From Thinopyrum elongatum (Eukaryota > Streptophyta > Magnoliopsida > Poales > Poaceae): a DNA stretch of 64,000 bases. The stretch's first letter is position 1. Every line of letters begins with the position of its first letter. Below are positions 21,511 to 30,909 of the stretch, piece after piece. The stretch lies in NCBI GenBank assembly GCA_011799875.1, contig CM022298.1:266221757-266285756 (forward strand), given 5' to 3'. Both the position numbers and the translations under genes were made by a program. Below the pieces are notes generated by a model. It ran no database searches. It was not told the DNA's origin and worked only from the letters and a program-made list of their open reading frames with translations.

Positions 21511-22911
21511 ATGTCGGAGCAGAGCAGCCCGACGTCGGAGTCGAGGGCCACCAAGCACGTCGATGTCACCAACCCCGTAAGCCATCCTCCTGCCTCTTGG
21601 TCCCTCTCAGTCGGTCCGTCCTTCAGCTGGAGTTGGTCGGTTCAGAGCTGTGGAGATGTGATGTGACGCGGGCATTTCTATGTGGCCTGGCCATGTCGTA
21701 GGCAACGCAGGAGCTGGTGTCCCGGATCCTGCTCACCACCGTCGACGAGTTCAGGGCCGCGATGGACGCTGCCAGGACCGCCTTCCCTGGCTAGCGGAGC
21801 ACACCGGTCACAGTGCGGCAGCGCATCATGTTCAAATACCAGGACCTCATCCGGGCCAACATGGTAGTATTAGTTCTGAACTTCTTCCAATAGAAACCAT
21901 TAGTATTGGTTCCTGCTGCAGTAATTCTGTGCTTCACTGGTGGTGATTAATTCTGTGCTTATTTGGTGGTGATAAATACTAGGATAAGCTGGCAGAGAAC
22001 ATTACAACCGAGCAGGGAAAGACGCTGAAAGATGCTTGGGGTGATGTGTTCCGTGGTCTAGGTTAGTTTTCATACCATTACATTTGTTTTCTGCTTGGTT
22101 AGATAGATAGTAAAGTTATCTTAGCATCCCAAATTCCCAATTGTGTTAGTTGTTAATCCATGGGCAACCCGCAAGTCTGATGAGTTCACTCTCTCTGTTC
22201 ATGCTTGGAATATGCAATAACACTATTCTGCTAGAAGATATACAAACTGGTCAGTAAGCAGAATAAATCCTCCATAATAGTAGGTTCTCCTCATGTATGC
22301 GGTTTAAGACATGGTATTCTATTTTCCACACCTTATACCTTGCAGGACATGTCGATGCCACCAGTATCTTTATTTGCCCTTAATACGCTTGATTCTGTGA
22401 AGTGACATTTTCTTCGTGAGACTTCTCTTGGTTATATTGGCTATTTAACACACTGGCTGTAAGTTTTTTGATTTCAAACTTCTAATCTTGTAGAGGTGGT
22501 GGAGCATGCTTGTGGAATGGGGTCACTACAAATGGGCGAATACGTATCTAATGTTTCTCATGGGATTGACACCTTTAGTATTAGGGAACCACTTGGCGTA
22601 TGTGCTGGGATATGCCCATTCAATTTCCCTGCCATGATTCCCCTATGGGTATGCCTGACTTTCACTGTTTCTTTAACATGAAATTTTGTTCTTATTACTT
22701 ACCAGGACTCTAGAGTGCATCACCTGTACAATTCCCTGACCTTATTCTGTCAGTAACTTTGTTTGTTAATGTCTGCTATTATTCTTTGTAATATAAACTA
22801 AGGAGAGAAAATTTGATCGTGCGGGTTCTTTCTTATGTTCTTTGGATGCAGATGTTCCCCATAGCTGTTACTTGTGGCAATACTTTTGTTCGAAAGCTAT
22901 CAGAAAAGGAT
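21511..22911 (+). pseudogene. Captured methylmalonate-semialdehyde dehydrogenase (ALDH6) gene fragment, five exons
   Basis: The exons are 21511-21576, 21702-21863, 21983-22061, 22494-22648 and 22852 to about 22911. The first four have GT donors, the last four have AG acceptors, and phases match. The product reads [58 protein letters not shown] and CGNTFVRKLSEKDP. This is the N-terminal part of the NAD-binding domain of mitochondrial methylmalonate-semialdehyde dehydrogenase (valine and pyrimidine catabolism). The catalytic cysteine and the whole C-terminal half are missing. A Trp codon is TAG at 21792. The first exon lacks a recognisable mitochondrial presequence. Sequence after KDP is intron-like or unrelated. 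It is a truncated, non-functional capture. Introns retained show capture from genomic DNA, not cDNA. Confidence 0.9.
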
Positions 22912-24607
22912 CCATGTGCTTGCTTTTGCCATCCTATTCTTGCCCAATTTGCTGACTACATTTATTGTTGTTCTGGCATTTACTAACTAAATGCAAAAGT
23001 GCATGTGTTCTTGCTTAGCTAACATTTGAAGATTTGTAACGGTGCTGTATTTCTCGCCATGATTATTACGACAAATATACCTTTGGGTCTCATAAGGAAT
23101 TGGTGCATAATAGTTGCAGCCAAGTTTCACATTTTCATTAGTTGTACGTTAGCACTATGAAATATATATTTTGGATAGGAATACTGTAGGGGAACCCCCT
23201 ACGGTGTGTGTAGTAGATTCTTGTAATATAAATGTAAGGCTACGTTCGGCATCTCGTTTCTTTTGGAGTTTTAGGAGAATACAGTGGTCTTTTTAGAAGG
23301 CATGGTTTCAAATACTTTGATGTGTTTGGCATCAACAAATGCAGCACTTGCATAAACCGTAGCAACTCCAATACCATGTTTTTTTTGCAGTATTTGAAAA
23401 AGAGGTCTCAACCTCTTTTTTCTTAACTGACTGCGAAAAACTGTGATTCTTAACGTACTCCTGTGGCAGCACACATGCACCTTTTTATGTACTATGCATT
23501 TGCCATATGATTTCTTCCTATGTGGTATGTACGGTTAAATATTTGGAATGTGATGCTTATTTGCTCATTTTTTAGTTTTATTTTATTTAACTTCTCTTAC
23601 AGCAATCAAATCGGATTGAGAACATCACACAACAGGTAAACATTCTTGTATACTGATATTGAAAAATTACATCTTTGTTTGATTCAGATAGTTTTTAGCA
23701 AGAGGATGGATATACTGTGATGTTATTTCTGATTAATAAATTTTTTGCAAAATTTTATGATAAGCCTTTCTCAAGGACATAAAGAAAATGGTGGCACTTT
23801 GGGTTTTGAAGATGTGAAAAAATTGCTTGTAAAGGTATTGGCTTCTCTTTGACTACGTACATTGCTTACGTATACATGCATGACATATGTGTTGTAAATG
23901 TTGATGGGATTTCATGTACATATACAATTTTAAATGTCATACACAAGGCTTTTGGTCATGTTCTTTTGATCTATACAATTTTAAATGTCATACACATGGC
24001 TTTTGGTCGTGTTCTTATGATGAGAAACAGTTAATTTGAAACCTAGACTTACAATATGTCATTTCTCGTATTACACGAGGACCATTTGAGGTATTGACTC
24101 AAGTTTAAGAAAGAGGATCCGCAATGGTATGACTTTTGAACTGTAAATAATGCTAGAGCCAGGGTGAATGAAGAGAATGACTACTTAGCTAAACAATAAA
24201 ATAAGAATAGAGCGAAAGCTCAACTGACTACTCACTACCGAAAAAATCAAAAGAATCTTTCAAATCGTTAAAAAGTTATAATATGTGGAAGTATAAGATT
24301 TTAAAATAGTGACCAGGCACGGTGGCAAGCATGAAGGTGGAGGGCACAGTTGGGAGGGTGGGGGTGGGGGGAGATGCCACTTTGTATTCTGGCAATGATT
24401 TGTCGCTACGTGAATGGAAAGATGTCTTCATATTCGACACACATTTTAAATTATTTGATCACTTTGTTATTGCATTATTCCGTGGCAATACACTAGCAGT
24501 GAGAAGCTGTGGTGGAGAGAGATTGTGATGGTGTGGGGCGGGTAACCTGGGGAATGAGATGTTACTGTGAGCAATGTGCTTTGGAGTGTGTTCTGGGGTG
24601 AGAGAGT
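22912..24607 (+). other. Helitron interior without recognised genes
   Basis: Apart from the two exon candidates, this is AT-rich, intron-like sequence. A 38-bp direct repeat (ATACAATTTTAAATGTCATACAC...TTTTGGTC) occurs at about 23920 and 23971. Nothing else could be assigned. Confidence 0.5.
23603..23834 (+). pseudogene. Two further captured exon candidates of an unidentified gene
   Basis: A 33-bp exon (23603-23635) lies between CTCTTACAG and GTAAAC and reads QSNRIENITQQ. A second segment, from about 23765 to 23834, ends at donor AAAG|GTATTG and reads HKENGGTLGFEDVKKLLVK. Both have plant intron borders. They do not fit ALDH6 and could come from a second captured gene. I do not recognise it. 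Confidence 0.4.
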
Positions 24608-24874
24608 GAATCACTTGTTTTTAACTAGGGGATACCCCGCACAGTGCTGCGGGAACCGGTTGATGAAAATTTGAATTTGAAAACATATGTATGGCTTGTT
24701 ATTTTATTATGTAGAGAAAAATATTTATTTAATATAAGTAGAATAGTTGAATGAAAAACATTTGTCAATGCGTGGTTGAATGTTGTGGTGGTTCTTTCTT
24801 CATGCATGGTTGCATGTTGATGTGGGACTTATTCCATCCATAATTCTATGCTGAGGTGGCATGCTTGCATGGTG

Positions 24875-25059
24875 AGATAAATAATTTGTAATAGATTTTT
24901 AGTAGGATCATCGCTTTATATGTATACATCATCAATTTTTCCTTTTGTTACCAATTTATGAAGTGGACTTCAACTATTATACAATTGTGTCCGTGTTATA
25001 TTGTCTCTACGTGTGAAAATATTTCAAAAGCCCGTGGCAACGCACGGGCACTCTACTAG
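24875..25059 (+). repeat. First copy of the Helitron 3' terminal sequence
   Basis: The segment ends GCCCGTGGCAACGCACGGGC (hairpin arms 25030-25036 and 25043-25049), then ACTCTACTAG. It is similar over about 185 bp to the true 3' end at 25197-25431. This includes TAATAGATTTTTAGTAGGATCATCGC against CAATAGATGTTTAGTTGGAACATCGC, and GAAGTGGACTTCAA in both. It is therefore a second, internal Helitron terminus. Confidence 0.8.
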
Positions 25060-25077
25060 CATGCATATATTGTTTGT

Positions 25078-25195
25078 GCAAGATGGGCATGAGTTGAGGA
25101 AGCACTTTTTATTATACTTGCTAAAACATCATGGGAATGAAGCTAAAGGAAACTTTCCTGATATTGTGCAAGAATTCTATAAGCGCATAAAGTAG
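25078..25195 (+). pseudogene. Captured C-terminal exon of an unidentified gene
   Basis: The short open frame HELRKHFLLYLLKHHGNEAK, then GNFPDIVQEFYKRIK and a TAG, lies between the two Helitron 3' termini. It reads like the C-terminus of a helical protein. I do not recognise it. A relation to the exons at 23603-23834 is possible but unproven. Confidence 0.35.
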
Positions 25196-25401
25196 ATCTT
25201 CATAATTTTGCAATAGATGTTTAGTTGGAACATCGCTCAATTTGTTACATGGACATGTCGTTATTTTTTCTTTTTGGTATCAATTTACATTGCAAGTGAA
25301 GTGGACTTCAATAATAATTAATTATGTTTGTGTTATATTGTCTGTACGTGTGAAATTTAACATGCATTATCTTTGTATAACTCTTGCAAAATATTTTAAG
25401 A

Positions 25402-25431
25402 GCCCGTGGCAACGCACGGGCATTCTACTAG
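25402..25431 (+). other. Helitron 3' terminal hairpin and CTAG end
   Basis: GCCCGTG and CACGGGC form a 7-bp stem with a 6-nt loop, followed by ATTCTACTAG, and the element stops at G25431. This is the termination signal for rolling-circle transposition. Confidence 0.88.
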
Positions 25432-26593
25432 TAGAGATAATTTTAATTTAGGACTTTTCCTGAAAATTCCTCTAATAATTATGGTAATTCCTATGGTAAT
25501 TCTTCTTACAATAATAGGAACCCCTCTGATCTAGAGAGTAATATTAAAGAATTTATCAATGCTCAAAAAGTTTTCAACACTATGATAGAAGAAAAGTTGA
25601 ATAAGATTGATGATATGTCTAGAAGCATTGATAGATTTTTTCTTGAAATAGAAAATCTCAAGATTAAATTTTTTTCACCCAAGGTTGATGTCAATGAATC
25701 AATTAAAGCTTTATATGTTTTCTAATGATTGCTTTCATAAAAATGATGAAGATCTTAAAGTAATTGGTGTTTCTTCTATTGATTCTTTGTTTAGTAAAAT
25801 TGAAATTGATGATAAAGGGACTGAAGAAGAGTCAACTTTAGCTAGAGGGCGTCCCATTGGTTCGGAGGGTGAAAATCTTGATGAAAATTTTGATAAAAGT
25901 GGGTTTGAAGAGGTCAAAATTTTAACTAGTGATGTGCCCACTCTTTTGGATTACAAAGACTTTAATTATGGTAGTTGCTCTTTGATTGAATGTATTTCTT
26001 TGTTGCAATCCATGAGAAATTCACCCCATGCTTATGAAGAAAATAAAGCTTTTACTAAACATATTGTGGATGCCATGATGAAAGCTTTAGAAGAAAAGCT
26101 GAAATTAGAAATTTCAATTCCTAGAAAATTACATGATGAATGGGAACCAATCATTAAAGTCAAGATTAAAAATTATGAGTGCTTTGCTTTATGTGATTTG
26201 GGTGCTAGTGTTTCCACAATTCCGAAATCTCTTTTTGATGTGCTTGGCCTTAACAATATTGAAGAATGTTCTCTCAATTTGCACTTGGCAGATTCTACTA
26301 TTAAAAGGCCTTTGGGAAGAATTAATGATGTTCTTATTCTTGCAAATAGGAACTATGTGCACATAGATTTTATTGTTCTTGATATTGATTGCAATCCGTC
26401 TTGTCCAATTATACTTGGTACACCATTTTTACGCACTATAGGTGTCGTGATTGATATGAAAGAGGGCAATAATAAATTTCAATTTCCACTAAGGAAGGGT
26501 ATGGAACACTTACCTAGAACAAGAATTAAGCCACCATATGAATCAATCATGAGGGTATCCCATGGAGCAAAAACCAAAGATGACAATACTTGA
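25432..26593 (+). pseudogene. gag C-terminus and retropepsin domain of element B
   Basis: Sequence resumes exactly where the Helitron interrupted it. An Asn/Ser/Tyr-rich gag tail and a helix (NTMIEEKLNKIDDMSRSIDR) run to about 25690, with frameshifts near 25455 and 25675. The long ORF 25685-26593 then contains an acidic linker and an aspartic protease domain. The protease shows CFALCDLGASVSTIPKSLFD (active-site DLG in place of DTG or DSG, as usual in Athila-like elements), VLDIDCNPSCPIILGTPFLR and GVVIDM. The ORF ends at TGA in NT*. No RT follows. Confidence 0.87.
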
Positions 26594-29049
26594 ATCTATG
26601 CATTATACCTAGCTAGGGGCATAAAACTATAGCGCTTGTTGGGAGGCAACCCAATGAATAAAATTTATTTTTTCCTTTTTCTTTTTTTTTTCTTGATTGT
26701 TTGCACAATTATGCTACTGTTATGATTGTGTTTTTTATGTTTTAATTAGTATTTGTGCCAAGTAAAGCCTTTGGGATCATGTTGGGTGATAGTTGACTTG
26801 ATCTTGTTGAAAAACAAAAACTTTTGTGTCCAATAACAGAATTGTTTAAATTCGCATAAGCGACAAAAAATTCTTAATTTTTTACACAAGATTGATATAC
26901 AAATTTCCTACGATTTTCTCATGTTTCAGCATTTTGGAGTTACAGAAGTATGAGTAAAATTCGCATGTTTACAGACTGTTCTATTTTTTGACAGATTCTA
27001 TTTTCTTTGCATTGTGTGCTTATTTTAATGAATCTATGGATTGTATCGGGGGGGGGGGGGTATAAGCCATGGTAAAGGTAGAATACAGTATGTATAATGC
27101 AAAAACAAAATATGAATGGGTTTTTAATAGTACTTAAAGCAAAGATTGGTTTTATTATACTAATGGATCTCACGAAGGTTTTGTTAAGTTTTGTGTGATT
27201 GAAGTTCTCAAGTTTTGGGTGAGATCTTGTTGGATGAAGGAATAAGGAGTGAAAAGAGCCTAAGCTTGGGGATGCCCATGGCACCCCAAGTTAATATTTA
27301 AGGAGAACCAAGCAACTAAGCTTGGGGATGCCCCGGAAGGCATCCCCTCTTTCTTATAACAACCATTAGTAATTTTACTTGGAGCTGTATTTTTATTCGT
27401 CACATATTATGAGTTTTGCTTGGAGCGTCTTGTATTATATGAGTCTTTGCTTGTTTTGCTTTTTAGTTTGTCACAAGTATCCTTGCTGGACACACCTATT
27501 TGAGAGAGCCAAAATTATGCTATGATTTGTTAGAATTGCTCTTTATGCTTCACTTAATTTTTTTTGAGCTATGGAGTTGCTCTAGTGCTTCACTTATATC
27601 TTTTTGAGTATGGTGTGCTTTTTTTGAAGAAATACTCTCATGCTTCACTTAGATTTATTTGAGAGTTAGTATATTTTTGAAGAAATTCTCTCATGCTCAT
27701 GTTCTTCACTTAAATTTATTTGAGCTTGTCAAAAGCATGGCAACATATGAAATTAGTCCCAAAGTGATAGATATTCAAGAGGGATATAATAAAAACTTTC
27801 ATGAAGATCATTGGACAAAATAAACTTGATTCCTTGTAATAGTTTTGAGACATGATGATAGTAATATGTGAGTCATGTTGGTGAGTAATTATTATTTAGT
27901 AAGAATATTGGTGTTAAGGTTTGTGATTCCCTATGCAAGCATGAAAGTCAATAGTTATGCAATGAAATTATATCCTACTTGTGGTGCATTATTCGGTGTT
28001 ATTTTTGCTTAATGCTCGTTTATGAGAATTTTTGTTTCTTGGTTGATTGCTTCTCAATCTATTTGCTGGCCTCCACTTGTACTAAGTAGAAATACTACTT
28101 GTGTATAAAAAATCCTTAAACCTAGTTTTGCCATATGAGTCCACGATACCTACCTATATGCGGTATTTCCGTGCCGTTCTAAGTAAATTTGTATGTGCCA
28201 ACTCTAATTTTCAAAATGAATTTCCTTTTTGTGTGCCCGTACCGCTCATGAAGCGGCAGGGGATGGCCAATATTTTCCATGCTAGATGTGTTATTCTCAA
28301 GATGAGTGTTTATTCACTTGTCATTGCAGGAGAGTATGGAGGTAATAGGGATGTCCAGTCCCGAAATGAAAAAGAAATTTACTTTATGTTGTCAAATAAT
28401 AAATTCCTTGTAAAGTGTTGGTATGGACGGTACCCGTGGATACGTCTAGGCGTGGAGTGTGAAAGTATGGTGAAAAAAGGAATGAACTTTATTTTATGTT
28501 TGGGAATCGCCTATGATATATCTAGCATGGAAATTTTTGGGAACTACTCAGTCGTTTTCGTTGATGGTAAAAGCATGCCTCTCAAATTTTTTTATCTCTC
28601 AATTTAAGCTTTAAGCTCTGGCACCTCTATAAATCTCTGCTTCCCTCTACGAAGGGCCTATCTATTTACTTTATGTAATTTTTATTTTTATTTGAGTCTC
28701 CATCTCTTATAAAGCTCCAACTAGGGAGCACTATGATCGTACTTGAGCATTGGATGTAGCTAATATTCGAGTGTGTTTCATAAATGGATCAATGGTTGAG
28801 CATGATGGGCTAGGGATAACTTTCTTTAGTGTTGATATTTTGAAAGACATGGTTGCTTGTTGATATGCTTGAGTATTGAAATCTTTATGTCAAAACTAGA
28901 CTATTGCTTTGAACCATCTAAAAGTCCAAATGTCCATGATACAAAAGAAAAGAATATGTGATGAACATGTTAGGCAACATTCCACTTAAAAAATTCTGTT
29001 TTTGTCATTTACCTACTGGAGGACGAGCAGAAATTAAGCTTGGGGATGC
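26594..29049 (+). other. Long 3' non-coding region of element B with repeated primer-like motifs
   Basis: No gene is present. After the stop comes GCGCTTGTTGGGAGGCAACCC, a small conserved hairpin of this element group. A run of 13 G lies at 27048-27060. The motif CTAAGCTTGGGGATGCC occurs at about 27259 and 27317, and AATTAAGCTTGGGGATGC directly before the LTR. The second copy forms a strong hairpin (GGGGATGCC / GGCATCCCC). Imperfect repeats of TGCTTCACTTA...TTTGAG fill 27540-27740. The segment 28040-28660 matches element A. Confidence 0.75.
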
Positions 29050-30608
29050 TGATACGTCTCCAACGTATCTATAATTTTTGATTGTTCCATGCTGTTATAT
29101 TATCATTCTTGGATGTTTTACAAACATTTTATAGCAACTTTATATAATTTTTTTGACTAACCTATTGACATAGTGCCTAGTGCCAGTTGCTGTTTTTTTG
29201 CTTGTTTTTTACTTTGAGGAATATCAGTACCAAACGGAGTCCAAACACAGCGAAACTTTTTGGAGATTTTTTTGGACTAGAAGACAACTTGGGAGCCAAG
29301 GAAGCACCCAGGGGGAGGCCCCTGGGGCCCACGATACACCAGGGTGCGCCTTGATGTATCATGGGGCCCACAGAGGTCTTCTCCACCACCTCTCAGCTCT
29401 ATAAATACCTAAATATTCCAGAAACTCTAGGGGAGTCGACGAAACACAATTCCAGCCGTTGCAAGTTCCAGAACCACGAGATCCAATCTAACACGATCAC
29501 AGAGGGGTTCATCATCCTCATTAGTGCCTCTCCGATGATGCGTGAGTAGTTCACCATAGACCTATGAGTTCGTAGGCAGTAGGTAGATGGCTTCTTCTCT
29601 CTTTTTGATTCTCAATACAATGTTCTCTTGGAGATCTATTTGATGTAATGACTTTTTGCGGTGTGTTTGTTGGGATCCGATGAAGTTCGAGTTTATGATC
29701 AGATCTATATCCATGAATATTATTTGAGTTTTCTTTGATCCCTTATATGCATGATTATTTATAGCCTCTATTTCTTCTTCGAATCTTTGGTTTAGTTAGG
29801 CCAACTAGATCGATTTTTATTGCAATGGAAAGAGGTGCTTTGTGATGGGTTCGATCTTACGGTGTCCTCACCCAGTGACAGAAAGGGTAGTGAGGCACGT
29901 ATGTATCGTTGCTATTAAGGATAACAAGATGGGGTCTATTCCTACATGAATATATCTTGTCTACATCATGTCATCGTTCTTATTGCATTACTCCGTTTCT
30001 CCATGAACTTAATACACTAGATGCATGCTGGATAGCGGTCGATGTGTGGAGTAATAGTAGTAGATGCAGAATCATTTCAGTCTACTAATCTTGGACGTGA
30101 TGCCTATATATTGATCATTGCCTTGGATATCATCATAATTATTTGTTCTTCTATCAATTGCCCCACGGTAATTTGTTTGCCCATCGTGTGCTATTTTCTC
30201 GAGAGAAGCCACTAGTGAAATCTACGGCCCCCGGGTCTATCTTTTATCATATTGCTTTCAGATCTATCTTTTACCGCATTTGTTTTGAGATCTATTATTC
30301 CAAAAACCCAAAAATACTTTGCTGCACTTTTTCTTTACTTATTTTATTTCATGTTTTATTCAGATCTATTTATCCAATCTCATACAAACCAATCTATCTT
30401 TTTACCGTGGAGAGATTGACAACCTCTTTTACGTGTCGGTTTGCAAGTATTTGTTCTTTGTGTGCAGGTACGATTTACATAGTGCTGCTTGGTTCTCCTA
30501 CTGGATTGATACCTTGCTTTCATAACCGAGGGAAATACTTACCATAGCTGTGTTGCATCATCCCTTCCTCTTTGGGGAAATACCGACGCAGTCTCAATCC
30601 ATGTCACA
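29050..30608 (+). repeat. 3' LTR of element B
   Basis: It starts TGATACGTCTCCAACGTATC directly after the polypurine motif and contains a TATAAATA box at 29400. It ends in or near ATCCATGTCACA at 30606-30608 (the last two bases are uncertain). Length is about 1.56 kb. The start is the well-known Triticeae WHAM/Sabrina-like LTR end. Confidence 0.85.
29400..29407 (+). promoter_or_regulatory. TATA box of element B LTR
   Basis: CTCTATAAATACC is found 350 bp into the LTR. Confidence 0.55.
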
Positions 30609-30909
30609 AACCTACATCACACTCCCAAGTTAAATGTGTCTTATGGGTAAGTGATTGTTGTTGGATACACAACAGTATTTGGATGTAAGAACATGGTGAG
30701 ATAGACAGATTTATTATGTTCTAGAAATAGGAACACGTGTCATATTGACAGGTATAAGTTGTAAGCTACGCAGATGCAATTCAACAAAATTAGAAGCAAT
30801 ACAAACTAGACATCATACGGAACACGCAACCACGTCTAAAAGTGCCAAGTTAGAGCAAGCACCTATGATGGTGGAGTAGGGGAGATGTGCTCATCATCTA
30901 GACAGCGAC
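30609..30909 (-). repeat. Left remnant of the tandem-repeat locus
   Basis: It is homologous to units on the other side of the LARD. It contains GATGTAAGAACATGG (about 30682), GAAGCAATACAAACTAGACATCAT and GAGCAAGCACCTATGATGGTGGAGTAGGGGAG. The last of these is the 3' end of an exon module (minus strand, donor TAG|GTGCTTGC at 30863). Element B cuts it on the left and the LARD on the right. Confidence 0.85.

Larger units (their letters stand above)
21165..25431 (+). mobile_element. Non-autonomous Helitron carrying host gene fragments
   Basis: The 5' end is TCTCTGCTCC and the 3' end is GCCCGTGGCAACGCACGGGC followed by ATTCTACTAG. This is a GC hairpin (arms 25402-25408 and 25415-25421) 6 bp before the terminal CTAG. 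The element sits between A (21164) and T (25432), the classic AT target. Removing it restores the gag codons AAC AAT GCT TAT AGA GAT AAT without any duplication. No Rep/helicase gene is present, so it is non-autonomous. It contains exons with their introns from an ALDH6-type gene and at least one other gene, as expected for Helitron capture. Confidence 0.92.
20150..30608 (+). mobile_element. Athila-like non-autonomous Gypsy element B, with Helitron insertion
   Basis: The parts are a leader (20150-20325), gag (20326-21164, resumed at 25432), a retropepsin domain to 26593, a 2.45-kb non-coding region, and a 3' LTR (29050-30608). No reverse transcriptase, RNase H or integrase is present between the protease stop and the LTR. 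The coding capacity is therefore gag-protease only, and the element would depend on a partner for replication. The 5' LTR is beyond the Copia-type element. The right end abuts the tandem-repeat locus at about 30609. Confidence 0.85.

Noticed and set aside
24613..25059. Separate small Helitron nested in the larger one
   Set aside because: The inner 3' end is clear, but it is followed by C and not T, and no convincing TC start after an A was found. It is kept as a duplicated terminus.
9964..30608. Idea that A and B are the two halves of one element split by Gypsy-2 and the Copia-type element
   Set aside because: A contains a 3' non-coding region homologous to the one B itself carries before its LTR, and B's gag starts to the right of it. 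One element would not have two such regions in this order.
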